Origin: Avena insularis
Taxonomy: Eukaryota; Streptophyta; Magnoliopsida; Poales; Poaceae
Length of the DNA stretch: 64,000 bases
Assembly: GCA_023614405.1 (NCBI GenBank)
Contig: CM042693.1
Coordinates: 156,876,731-156,940,730, forward strand
Direction of reading: 5' to 3'
A program made the translations under genes and the position numbers. Of the stretch, positions 12,476-24,012 are shown in pieces (the stretch's first letter is position 1; each line of letters starts with the position of its first letter). Below the pieces are notes generated by a model, which saw nothing but the letters and a program-made list of their open reading frames with translations, was not told the origin of the DNA and ran no database searches.

Positions 12476-13065
12476 CTATTTCTTCGACGCGGGCATCTCC
12501 GAGGCATCGACCTTGCTCTGGATCTCCCTAAAATCTTTGTTGTAGAGGATAGCTTCCGCGGAGGCCGCTTCTCCAATCTCGCAGTCCCTTGCCTTGGTAA
12601 AGCTTCCGGATACGATGATGACACCGTTTGGTCCGGGTATCTTGAGTTTGTTGTAGACGAAGCATAGCTTGGCCATGAAGGTGTGGAATATGTCGTGGCC
12701 GAATATGACGTGGTACACGATCTTGAAGGGGACCACCTCAAAGGTCATGCACTCTTGGCGGTAATTATTAACATCGCCAAAGCCTACCTGAAGTGTGATG
12801 CACCCAAGGGACCGAGCCTCCCGAATAGGAACTATGTCGTTGAAGATGGTGTTGCTCCGCCTTAGGTTTGCTTCCGTCAATTTCATCTTCTGCAGTGTAT
12901 CCAGTTACATGATGTTGATGCTGCTTCCACTATACACCATACTTTTGGTGAACTCATTCCCGTCAATCAAGGGGTTGATGACCATGGCGTATTGGTTCTC
13001 CGTAGGGATGAGGTCTGGGTGATCCTTCCTATCCCAAGTAATTGGAATCTCCGACCAGCACAGGA
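12476..13065 (-). pseudogene. pol: Tat element A protease region
   Basis: This segment between Gag and RT matches the retropepsin region of Tat elements. It carries DHPDLIPTENQYAMVI (~13000), an active-site region near 12930 and IFGHDIFHTFMAKL (~12680). The catalytic motif reads VYSGSSINIM followed by a stop, where elements B and C have an Asp-containing motif (LIDNGSS, LVDDGAG). The essential Asp is lost, so the protease would be inactive even without the stop. It is weakly conserved outside this motif. Confidence 0.75.
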
Positions 13066-14740
13066 AATGGGGGTAGAGTAGCCATCAGTATCCTCATGGA
13101 AGGCTTCTGTTGTCGGACGGTGGGGGTGCCAAGGAAAGTATGGAAAACTGCCGCCTTCTTCTCGAAGGGTTTCTTGCCTTTGCCGTCGCTCTTGGCGGCA
13201 TGCTTAGGGTCAATGTCCTCGTCCATGTCACTTGAATCCTTGGACTCCTCCTCCTTCTTCTTCCCCTTGCCCTTGCCTTGCGGTCTGTTCTTCCGATTTT
13301 GCTTGTAACCAGACTCCGGGTCCTCCTTGAGGTCGTTGACGAACTTGCAGTGGCGATTGGTGTGGGTGGCCTTGCCGTTGGCATCGAGGTGTACGAGGCA
13401 CGACATATCGTGGTACTCCACGTAGGTTTGGGAAACATGGAGCGCTGCTAAGGTAGTTTCACTTCCTCGCTGCTACCCACGTCCAGCTCCCCGTCCTCGG
13501 CCACGTTGTCCGCCATCACCTCGTCCTGCGAAGGTCATAGCGACCATGTCGGGAGTTTGCTTTTCTTCTGGTGCGGTTTTCCGCTTTGTGCTGCTGTTCC
13601 TCCGAGCATGAGTTGGAACGGCCGTTGCCGGCAAAGAACCGCGAGCATCATCATCGGCAGCTGCGAACTCACTGGCCAACTAAATCATCTGGTTCAAGTC
13701 TAGCTGGTGATTGTCCTACAAGCGCTTCAGCTTATGTCGGAGCAACGTGCCCCTTGCCAACCCATTGATGAAGGCGGCCATGGCGGTCTGAGCGTGCACT
13801 CCTGCGCAGGAATTCTTCATATCCAGCCAACAGGAGAGGTAGGCACGTGATGTCTCGTCTTTCTCTTGCATGCACCATTGTAGATCGCCAAAGTGTAGGG
13901 ACGTTTATACGTAGCCTCGAAGTTCTTGGTGAACGCTTCTTGCATGTCCAACCAATTGCAGATGGATCTTTCCAGCAAGTCATCGATCCATTGATGGGCC
14001 GTGCCCGCCAACATTAATGGGACGTACTTGAGGGCAATGTTGGGGTTACCCCCGGCGATCTCCACCGTGTTGCCGTAGTCCTGCAACCATGTAGCTGGCT
14101 TAGCGGTGCCGTCATAGGGCTTGATGGTCTTGTCAATCCGTAAACCTTTGGGGTAAGTTGCGGACTGTATCACAGGTCCAAAGCAATGTGGTCTCAGGTA
14201 TGGTCCTTCCCGGGCCTCGTGGATCTTATCTATACGCGAACGTGCGTCGTATGGCTCCGGGATTTTTTTCTTCTTGCCAACAGGGGATGGGCTGCGTGAA
14301 CGACGCGGGCCTCCTACGCCATGGTGGCTGCTAGGTGGCGACGGAGGCAGGGGTGGTTGTGGGTTAGCTTTCTTGTTGTTACCCTCCTGTGACGCCTCAC
14401 GGTTGTCACGGTTGCTTGTCGGACGCGGAGGGTCATGGGATGACCTGATCTTGTGTCCCTGGTTGCGCTTTCCGTTATGACGGGTCTGCTCCGTGTTGCC
14501 GCGGATGACGATGCCGCTTTGCCATGGCAGGGGCATATCCGTATGACGGTGGGCCTTGGTGTCTTCGCGATGTTGGGGTGAGCGGGGCGGTGGCGATGGG
14601 CGACGAGGTTGCGCCTTACCTCCGTGGTCGGAGGATATGGGGATAACATCCTTCCTATTGCACGCATCCCTTCGTCTTCGTTATGACGAACCCGTCTGAG
14701 ACCCGAGATCAAGAGGAGATCTGTCCCTTGGCGGCTTATG
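13029..14740 (-). pseudogene. gag: Tat element A Gag, canonical module and nucleocapsid
   Basis: The canonical plant gypsy gag domain runs from about 14220 to 13690 (PYDGTAKPATWLQDYG, AGTAHQWIDDLL, then FINGLARGTLLRHKL after a frameshift near 13850). An Arg/Ser/Pro-rich stretch lies upstream (14240-14700). Downstream is a basic region with a variant Cys/His motif (CLVHLDANGKATHTNRHC near 13390) and a Lys/Glu-rich tail. Gag forms the particle and binds RNA. TAG near 14741, a frameshift near 13850 and further breaks around 13430-13690 disable it. It is in the same reading frame as the upstream module, so the two were one protein. Confidence 0.82.
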
Positions 14741-16533
14741 CTAGCTAGAGTGGCAAAACGCTGGGTCAGACTCAAGCCTCTGAGAGGTGGCCTTTTCCTG
14801 CTGTTTCACCGCCTTGGCCACTAGGTCATAAACCTGGTCCACCGCCTCAGGCGATCTATCCTGCTCCAGAAGGGTCTTCGTGACGACGAGGTTGAGGAGA
14901 GGAGTGGGCATCACCTGCCTGCCTTCACTGTCAATGTATGTCTTGGCTTGTGCCGGCTTCGGGGGAGCCCATCCTAGGTTTATCCACACACCAGGATCGT
15001 TGATGACGCAAGCTGGAGCTTTCTTGGCCTTCTGCTGCTGCAGCAGAGTCTTGTACTCGGCTTCCATTGCTCTAGCTTTCTCTATGGATTTCTGCGAGTT
15101 GACCAGATCTCGATCTAGCTTTGTGCCTTGCTCCGCGATGGCATGTGCTTCCTCCAGCAGCTGCTGGCGCTTCTCGTCAAGCTGGGTCATGTTCCGGATA
15201 TGAGCTACGATCAATAGCTCGATGAGGAGATTGCCGTACATTACTCTATCAGCTGGAGTAACTTGGGCAGTAGCATACATATATGCCGGAGGAGGCAAGT
15301 TTGCGGTGTTGTTGTTGCTCGGGCCGGTGTCGAGTTCCTGCGGTTGTTGCACTGGGTTAGGTGGAGGGGGCATGACCTTTGCGCGATCATTGTCGGCAGC
15401 AACATGTGGTCCCTTCCCTTTGTCCAGAGCTGTAGGCAGAGCTCTTCCGAATTGATCTTCATCCATCACCATCCCAATGGTGATGAACACCTCTCGGGAC
15501 GTGACGGCGTTGTTGGCCTGTTCGTCGCGCGTGTACTCCTCCTCCATCTCCTGCATGGCAGAGTCTAGCTCCTCCGGGCTGAAATCTACCTCCTCCGAAT
15601 CTGCACTAAAGTCGGCGTAGAGCGTGTCAATCACAGAGTCAGAGGGTGCCAGGGCTTCCTCGATGATGGTGGGTGGAGGTGCAATAGCATCGACGATGAC
15701 TGGAGGAGGTGGCACAGCTGCGGCGATGGCGGCCGGAGGCGGTGGGGTGGTGGTGGCTGAATCTGAGGGGATCCGTCAATGAGCGCAAGAGCTGACTGAG
15801 CTGCCTCCTCGTCCTCCGCGTAGTTGTTGACGGTGTTCACCATGCTTTCGAAGGTGAGACGTCCTGAAGCCTGCTGCCGCCTTAGAGAATGTCGGAGAAG
15901 AGTACCGTGGTCCAGTCCTTCCACAAAGTGATACATGGCATCATCATTGGGGTAGTGTGCCAGATCGGCTCGTATACGGAGCCACCTGGCAAGGTAATCG
16001 CGAGGGTTTTCGCCCTCTCTCTGAACGCAACGCGCCAGATCAAAGATGGTAACCATGCTGACGAACTTGGATCTCTGCTGTCCAGACGGACGGACGAAGC
16101 CGGCGGACTTACAATGATCTTCCACTGTTATATCCTACACAAGGGCGGTTTGGGTGGGCCTTGAATTTTTGCGATATTTGCCTGAAAACTCCGAAGAGAG
16201 ATCCGACATCCATCCTTCCGCGAACGTATCCTGCCCGTAGGCGGTCCGCGCGGGTCTTGAATTTTTCCGATATTTGTCAGCAAACTCCGAAGAGAGATCC
16301 GACATCGATCCTTCCGTGAACGTATCCTGCCCGTAGGGGTTCTGTGCGGGTCTTGATGCTCCTCCTACTCCCAGGGAACTAGTGCCCGAGTCAGTTTCAC
16401 CAATGAAGAGGTGGATGTCTCCGATGGGTATGATCGAGCATCGAGTAGGGTTCGTCTTCGCCGGGATCCATAATTCGTTGGGAGGGACGATCAAAACGTT
16501 GCAGGAGAAGAGACCACGACTGATGGGTACGGT
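14741..16533 (-). pseudogene. gag: N-terminal extension of element A Gag with a second gag-like module
   Basis: Reading from the leader: a ~100-residue N-terminus, two 32-residue repeats (16157-16352), TAG at 16135, a gag-like module (15780-16125; REGENPRDYLARWLRIRAD, EGLDHGTLLRHSLRR), a Pro-rich acidic linker (15400-15740, after a frameshift near 15770), a coiled coil (15030-15190), and a C-terminal stretch ending at TAG 14741. The module resembles the second half of the canonical gag module downstream (LARGTLLRHKLKR, followed in both by an acidic AA-rich stretch). This looks like an internal duplication within one long Gag. The exact start codon is unclear. An alternative is an independent ORF0 ahead of gag. 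Confidence 0.65.
16157..16352 (-). repeat. 96 bp in-frame tandem repeat, two copies plus a partial
   Basis: CTTGAATTTTT recurs at 16160 and 16256, and CTTGATG at 16352, giving a period of 96 bp (32 codons). Translated on the - strand, each unit contains YGQDTF, then SDLSSEF, then KYRKNS. A few substitutions separate the copies and the period preserves the frame. Confidence 0.85.
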
Positions 16534-16583
16534 TTGGCCGATTCCCACGAAGATCTTGGTCCTTGCCTGCTGAAGAGCCTCAT

Positions 16584-16601
16584 GCCCCACGGTGGGTGCC
16601 A
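16584..16601 (-). promoter_or_regulatory. Primer binding site of Tat element A
   Basis: On the - strand, TGGCACCCACCGTGGGGC begins two bases after the LTR end. Element F has the same site with one change. It is the tRNA-primed start of minus-strand DNA synthesis. I do not assign the tRNA. Confidence 0.8.
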
Positions 16602-16603
16602 AC

Positions 16604-17130
16604 TGTCGTGGTATTGCCGACGAGTACTCCATGGAGGGGTCCTCATAGTGCGTGTTTAAAGACGTGGGGGAAGGCAGAAGGTTGATGGGTATGAGGTAAC
16701 ACAGCTTACCGAGGTTCAGATCCCACGACGGTGGCAAAATCCTACTCCTGCTATAAATCACTATAATGGCAATAAGCTGAGTTACAGGGATTGGTTCGCT
16801 GTGCGAGGTTATGTGAAGTTGTGTGCTAAAGGCTCCCATAGGCCCGACTTATATAGTCGCCAGGTCCTAGGGTTACAGGGAAAAGTCCTAGCCGGACAGG
16901 TTACACAGTACTACACTGCCTACAATCAGTCTAGCGTGTCTTGCACTCCAAGGCTCCGGGTACGTCGGTGACTCCTCCGTAGCCTTCCTTTATCCGTCAT
17001 GGGCCTCCCTTCTGGATCCATCTAACTGGGCCGCCTAGCAGGCCATAGGCCATGCTACCAACTATGGGCCACCCGGGTTATCCGGATAGAGGACATGCTA
17101 TGAGGATACCCATATAGCATATCCCCAACA
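16604..17130 (-). repeat. 5' LTR of Tat element A (527 bp)
   Basis: Read on the - strand it begins TGTTGGGGATATGC and ends CCACGACA, followed by the PBS. It contains a TATA box (16848-16856) and the word shared with other Tat LTRs here, TGAACCTCGGTAA, 102 bp before its end. No partner LTR is in the window, because the left end of A is occupied by the chromovirus. Confidence 0.85.
16848..16856 (-). promoter_or_regulatory. TATA box of element A LTR
   Basis: CTATATAAG on the - strand lies about 130 bp upstream of the shared TGAACCT word and about 245 bp before the LTR end, a normal position for the LTR promoter. Confidence 0.6.
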
Positions 17131-20100
17131 CATCTGTACAAAAATGTGCGTAAATTTTTTCGCCAAATAAAATCCTAAAGTGATGAAAGTTTATTTCACT
17201 CTTTAAGATTAGGAATAGCCTTGGAGAATGATCGTTATAAACTTTGATATGATCTTTGTGGATTAGTGTGTTTTGGGAAATGAAATTTGAATTCAAACAT
17301 GAGTGTTGGATTTATAATTTAAAAGGATTTAGAATTATGTTTGAGTAATTTGATTCAATCAAGAGTTAACAATTAGTAACTCAAACATTAAATAAAATAA
17401 AATAATCAAGAAAATGAATATTCGTTCCATAACTTTATTCAATAACTTATGTAAATGATCAAGAATATTTACAATAGTAAATGAAATAAAAGAAGAACAT
17501 TTATATATTGAGTAATATTACAATCTTTATTACAAAAGGATAAAAATAAAGATTACAAAAGAATAAAATAAATATTGCAAGGGACTATTCTATAAAGAAA
17601 AAGAAAACCTAATCTAAATCTTGAATCTTCAAGTCTTGTACCTGCAAAACGAAACATAAACTAAAAGAAAGAAAATTAAGGATTAAAATATGTTACTCTC
17701 CGTATTGATAGTGATTTGCACTGTTCAAACTTTACATCACTGAGTAAACTTTAAGGGGCAAGTTTGACCAATATGAAAGAACTAAATCTTTCATAATTTT
17801 AAGCCATAAGTCAAATAACTCCAAACAACAAGAAGGGGCAAGTTTCACCAGACAAGTAAGTGTAATCAGATAAAAGGTAACTTTCATTCCCTGAACATAT
17901 CCACAAGGATGCAGCAGGCACACAGGCAACACACACAACTAAATGCATGGTGTGTGATGTCAACACAGCAACAACTGTCCATACAAACAAAACTGCTCAG
18001 CACAGCCGTGGGCAAGCACCCCAACACCATTTCCTAGTTCATACACATCAGGCACAGCAGCCAAACCAAACCAAACCAGATCACACCAACCACACACTTG
18101 ATCATCTCATCAAGATGGTGACATAAGGAGGGGGTAGATCAGGTGGATAGCAAGAACAAGGTCAAGCCAACAGGACCAGGAGGTGGATAGCAAGATCAAG
18201 GACAAGTTCCAGGAGCTGGAAGTAGCAGGAGTAGCATCAGGAGAAGCACCATATCAGGATATCCACACAACCATCAAGATCAAGCCACAAGATCAACAAA
18301 TTGCAACCCCAACAACTCCATTGTTGCGGTGATTAGTAAAAGACCATCACATGATTTATCTCTCTAAGCTAGACAAGCATTCATGAGTTGTCTCATACTC
18401 AACTTCTCAGAAAAACACCCAAGTGGGGTGAGTCCATCATAGAAAATTTAAAAATTAAAGCCATCATCAAACTATATAGATCCAACTAGAATCTCAGAAC
18501 AACCTCATTGATCCTAGCTATCAAGCTATATATTAAATTCCAAGAATGAATATAGCTAAGAGCTAAACTTCTAGGCACACCTCTTAAACAGGAGTAACAC
18601 CTTAGAATTTCTACATCTCATGGATCTATATAACTTAATAAGCCTACAAATCATTTTACCAACTTTGACTCAAAAATCAGGAGCTGGTATCACTTCCAGA
18701 ACAGATCCATGAGGAACAACAAGATAAGGAGATAGTCCCTAAACCTCAGACCAAGATCATAGGCTTTAGGGATTCAAGGAAAGAAGTTTCCACTTATCTA
18801 TGATACCAAGCTAATCTTAAGCTTAAACAAAATCAATCCAAGTAATAGAACCTAGTCTTGTGTGCCATATTAGGATGGTGTCACAAGAGAAACTTCTAAA
18901 CCAAGTAGATTAAGCATCTAGATTTCACACATAAACTCACAGACAATTACAAATCATTTTCCTGATACTAATCACAGGAATCATTTCTAGGAATATACAT
19001 ATATATAACATCACTGTAAGAAACCAATTAATCTCAAACTATATATGAATCCATAAGCCAACAACTACATATACAGTGACTTCATCACTCAAAAATCACT
19101 GTCAATAACCAAGTAATGATAGTGGTGAGCTCTCAAATCACTAGAATCTCTAAAGTAATGATTCTACAGTTATATTATCCTCTGAACCATATCAAATTAA
19201 CCAGTGGAATAAATATGGTAAGCCACTAGCCTAACCAAAGCCAACCATAAGCAGTAATCCACATCAAACAACCACTCATCATGCTTAGGGATCATCAATG
19301 CATGATCCAAATCATCAGATATTTAATCAACAGAGGGATATGAACCCTAATCATAACAAAAAACCCTAATTAGGATATGAACCCTAACCAGGACATGACC
19401 ACTAGCCAGGAGTAGCCACTACAAACACATATCACAGGGTGGCATATCACAGAGGACACGAGGGGAAGAAAAGCACAACTTACTGACGGTTGTTGTTGTG
19501 GGCGAGAAGAGGAAGCAGAGGGTGTCGATGAGCACGACGACACGGGGAGCATCCCAAGGGGAAGCTGCGACCCACACCATGATGAGGCAGCGACCATAGC
19601 CTTGCCTGAAGGCAAGGAACACCACCACAGCACACGGAAGCAGCGGCGGCGGCAGTACCAGCACCACCCCAAACCCTAGGGTTCGGGACGGAGCCGGTCT
19701 AGCCACAGGAGGTCCCCAGGTCCAAATCGAGTTGGACAGGAAGGCGGAGCAGGGTCAACAACCACCCCATACATCACGGCGGCGGCCGAGGAGGTCCACG
19801 ACGGCGTGAATCGCCAGCGATGGCATCGCCGACCACAGGCTCGGGGGAGGAGAAGAAGAGAGATGAGAACGATAGAGTGATAGAGAGAGTGTGGGCTGGT
19901 TGGGCCAAGACCCCTTCAGGGAGTCATTTGGTTCAGCCCAATTGGGCCAAAACGGCCTAATAAACCCAACACAGCCAGCCCAATCACCTAAAGCTAGTTT
20001 TAATAATTAAGAAAATACCAAAATGCCCCTGAATTTAAATAAATTCTAGAAAATCAAATAAAATCCAAATATTATAAATAAAATATTTTTGGATTCACAA

Positions 20101-20440
20101 TAATCCAGGCTATCTAAATCAATTAAGAAATAAAATTTTAGGCATATAATTTTTATCAAGAATTTTATAATATGTATATTCCTTATGTAATTTTTATAAA
20201 ATTAAAGAATGATGATAAAAATAAATAAAAATAACTTTTATTATATACCAATATTGTAGTATTTTAGAAAAGTACTAAACAAATAATTTATACATTTTGT
20301 TAATAATAATTCTTAAAGTCATTATTAAATAAGTAAAATTTAAATAAAAAAATAAAATAAAAAATACAATATTCAATAAATGTTAATAATTTATAGTTAT
20401 AAATTCTTTACTTACGAAAGAGTTTTATAATTTAAAATAA
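17131..20440 (-). other. Non-coding AT-rich block, probably an unassigned gypsy LTR
   Basis: No coding capacity is seen. Read on the - strand, it has an AT-rich upstream part (20000-20440), a CT-rich leader and GC-rich zone (19480-19900), then a long AT-rich tail. That is the same architecture as the chromovirus LTRs, without obvious sequence identity to them. Termini and target duplications could not be fixed. Three AACCCTAA words cluster at 19343-19387. Confidence 0.4.
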
Positions 20441-22110
20441 TGGGGGAGAATACACACCAAACTAAATGATGCATTACATTACTTTGCATAACCATTTTGC
20501 TTCTTTAAATATTGTCCTTACCGGGCAATAATGATGGTTTTGTAGACATAGAAGATCAAGGTCCAGTGCAAGCATCCGACTTCATTACCTTGCAATCACA
20601 AGGCAAGTTCATCACTTGCTCATGTCCTTTGAAGAGTCATTATCAAAGTATTTGCAAATTGTGTGTTATCATATATACTCCAAAGAAGGAAAATATTATT
20701 TTCTCAAATAATGAAATCTTAGGTATCATCCTAAGTGATGATATAATGGAGCAATAGAACTTAGGGTTCTACTTGAAACAACGAGGATCAATTAGGGACT
20801 TAATAACCCATGACCCCAGTGATTCTAGCGCCGTATATCACGCGTTAGCCATGAGATTTGGAATGGGACAGAGAAGTCAGATGTATCTTCTTCCTCTTGC
20901 ATGTAGCCGGATGTGCTGGTCGTGGTTGTTATCCTCGTAGCGTGCATATTAATTGGTAATTCGTAGAGGATATGCAGCATATGGGTGGGAGCCCTCAACG
21001 TCCCACGATAGTTCTAGCATCTAACGGTATGTACAAACCATTGCCATAATTCACTATGTGGGCATGGTGTACACCAAGGAGGCATGCGGGGTCGCGAAGG
21101 GGGAAGTGATTGGCTTGGATCACCTACTGGGCCCCACATCATGGAATTGTGGACAGGAAAGTACGCCCGGTTGTGCAACAAGGAGTTGATCTCTCATGGG
21201 TAAAGTAACGCACCTCTGTAGAGTGTAAGAACTGTAACTTGTTACTCCATGTTCCAGGAAGGAGCTACGAACGCGGTAGGACAGGAACTCGATAAAAGTT
21301 CTGGTCAACTTGTGAAGGCTGATGGTCATAGATTTTAATAATAAAATCAATCTTTGAAGAAAGATTTACAAAAACTGCATAGTACGAAGGACTTATAGTA
21401 TGAGGTGGTAGTTAGAGCATCAAACTTCCCACCTTGCATATAATGAACTTGGTGGGTAACGCTGTTACTCATCCTTTCCTTTGATTCCTTGCTTAGACTC
21501 TGATGATCCCGAACATATGGCAATGTATGCAGCTGAATGCCAATAAGATGTGTTCTACGAGGAGCCTAGCCTGTCAGGAGGTGTTGAAGGAGTGGATTAC
21601 AAAATCCGCTATGGTGTCGATGACAACGAGTCCAACTAAGTATCCTAGTGGGTAACGCTGTTACTCATCCTTTCCTTTGATTCCTTGCTTAGACTCTGAT
21701 GATCCCGAACATATGGCAATGTATGCAGCTGAATGCCAATAAGATGTGTTCTACGAGGAGCCTAGCCTGTCAGGAGGTGTTGAAGGAGTGGATTACAAAA
21801 TCCGCTATGGTGTCGATGACAACGAGTCCAACTAAGTATCCTAGTTAGTAGTAACCGACGGAGCAAGTCAGCATGAACCATATAGAATAAGTTGCTGATC
21901 TCAACTCTTAGTTGGAGTTGCTACTTTTGAATTCCGCTGAAACACTTTATATTTTGGTTTGTAAGTTGAATCCTTTTGAAGTCTTGAAATTTTGGTATTG
22001 TAATAATAATAATGTGTGAATGTTTGTAATATGGACCCGCAATGTTTCTGTTGTACCACTCTAAGGGATGTGATATTTACAGAATGGTGTTTTGTGGATG
22101 TCATGTAAAT
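20441..22110 (+). other. Unassigned retroelement-derived sequence
   Basis: It holds only short, stop-ridden frames and no recognisable protein. The last 200 bases are T-rich and resemble the end of a plant LTR or UTR. It contains the exact 196 bp duplication. The junction with the gag remnant of element B is between about 22095 and 22125. Confidence 0.4.
21452..21843 (+). repeat. Exact 196 bp tandem duplication
   Basis: The sequence starting GTGGGTAACGCTG at 21452 is repeated from 21648 without a difference that I can see. 196 is not a multiple of three. Confidence 0.95.
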
Positions 22111-23290
22111 GACTATAGTGTACTACACATGCAGTGGTATGCTGGGTCACCGCATAGTTGGACTTTGAAGAAATGTTTGTCAGCAACTTCACCAGCACGT
22201 ATAAGAGGCTGAATAGATCTCAACATCTTGCTATGTGCAAGCAGAGAACAAATGAGACCGACAGAGAATTTCTGACCCGGTGGTGCAACATGAGGAATTC
22301 CTACGAAGGGGTGATAGAATAGCAGGCAATAGCCTGGTTTGCACAAGGTTGCAGATATGGGAGCATGTTATGGCAAAGGCTGCAAAGAGACATGCCAACT
22401 ACTCCCTCTGTTTCAAAATATAAGATGTTTTAGGTTTGTGAAGAGAATGTATCTAGACTTGTTTTAGTGTGTAGATTCACTCTAAACATGAGTGAACCTA
22501 TATACTAAAAGTAGTCTAGATACATTTGCTTCACAAAGCTGAAACATCTTATATTTTGAAACGGAGGGAGTGCGTTGGCCGAGACAATCAGAATAGCCGA
22601 CACATATGCTCTAGGTGATCCGACTCAGCCCGAGCTTATGTTGGCAGAACAACATGAAACATAAGAATTACACCCATGACGGTGCCGGATCATCCAGGAG
22701 GAATGAATTCTAGGGTAGAAGAAGAGAGGACATGTCAGATTACAGGTACATTTCGAATCAGTTAGTAGTGGTTACTCATGATCAGCCGAGTACAGGGAGC
22801 AACCAACGCCAGAAAAACATCTCTAAGCAGTGGACACTGAGGACTGATGGTAAAAAGCAGTGATCTCCGGAGCAAAATAGGCAGTGGCAAGAAAGACCGA
22901 AGTGTATGTTTGAGTCAATGGTAGATCAGACGTGCAAGTTTCACAGGCCAAACCCGCCAAAACTATCCAACCACACAACTCGGGGGCACCTCAGGCACCA
23001 CAGCAGCAGCCACATCAGCCACAACAGCCACAACTTACAGGGGAAATGCACAGCAATTAATGTTATCTCCACCGCCTCCGACATATGAGAACCATGATCA
23101 AAGGGATGCAGTTCACCATGTGGCTAATAAAAGTCAAGATAACAGAGCAAACCCTGGCAATAACGGCCGCAATGAGTATAGAGAGCAAAATCAGTCATAC
23201 TACATGTTCACCATGGAGCAGCAGGATAAATAGAGCGTCTAGCACCGACATCTAGAAGTGAATGCGGTTATGCCAGCAGTTCCGAGATAT
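22111..23290 (+). pseudogene. gag: Tat element B Gag remnant
   Basis: Gag is recognisable in pieces: QWYAGSPHSW near 22130, FVSNFTSTYKRLN near 22170, REFLTRWCNMRN near 22270, QAIAWFAQGCRYGSMLWQRL near 22330, then LAETIRIADTYALGDP after the MITE (22574 on). Frameshifts and stops (TAG near 22318, TAA near 22660) destroy it, and the part after 22680 is a Gln/His-rich blur. The leader, PBS and 5' LTR are missing, so B is truncated at its 5' end. Confidence 0.8.
22402..22570. mobile_element. Stowaway-type (Tc1/mariner) MITE, 169 bp
   Basis: It begins CTCCCTCTGTTTCAAAATAT and ends with the near-perfect inverse. The whole element folds into a long hairpin. The left target is TA (22400-22401) and the right is TG, a one-base change. 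Removing the element with one TA restores the gag reading frame across the site, which confirms the boundaries. Confidence 0.92.
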
Positions 23291-24012
23291 ATGGACTAGT
23301 CGGATCAAGAAATAACTTGGATTATCAGGGATCATCCCAAGATCATGCCAAACCCCGGTTCGTACGCCTTAGTGCTTGATCCGACGTTTGTCGGGCCAAG
23401 CATTAATGTAAAATTCTCAAAGGTGCTGATAGATAATGGAAGCAGCATCAACATCATGTATAAGGACACAATGCATAAGCTCGGCATTTCTTAAAATATG
23501 CTTCAGTCGAACAGGACAACTTTCCATGGCATTGTGCCGGGTTTGTCCTTCGAGCCAATTGGAAAGGTCCGGGTAGATGTGTTATTCGGCATGAGGGAGA
23601 ATTGCAGGGGAGAGAATTTTGATTTTGAAGTGGTGGATCTAGAAAGTTGTTACCACGCATTACTCGGACGACCAGCCTTGTCAAAGTTCATGACCAGTTG
23701 TCACATTAGCTACTTGAAGATGAAGATGCCTGGTCCACGTAGTATAATCACAGTTACAGGAGACTATAGAAGATCGATGGAATGTGCCTCGGCCGGATCA
23801 AATTTGGCCGAGTCTTTAGTAATTGCAAGGGAGAAAAGGAGAATTCAGGAGGTTGCAGCTTTAGCTCAGTCGGCATGGCTCAATATGCCAGCGCTTGCTA
23901 ACCCACATGGAAGTGTGTCCTTCCAGCCGACTAAGGAGACAAAGAAAATCCAGATTGATGATCAGTTCCCAGAGCGTACAATCACCATTGGTTCCGGCCT
24001 AAATGATAAATA
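23291..24012 (+). pseudogene. pol: Tat element B protease region
   Basis: Retropepsin domain: PSINVKFSKVLIDNGSSINI near 23400-23450, with the catalytic Asp retained, and YHALLGRPALSKFM near 23650. A stop at 23491 splits the frame, and the rest is open to TAG 24010. It is homologous to the protease regions of elements A and C, and like them sits between Gag and RT. Confidence 0.82.

Noticed and set aside
19370..19706. - strand ORFs of 95-100 codons (Cys/Ser-rich) as a small secreted protein gene
   Set aside because: They lie in a GC-rich LTR leader-like zone, overlap in two frames, and show no signal peptide or conserved domain.
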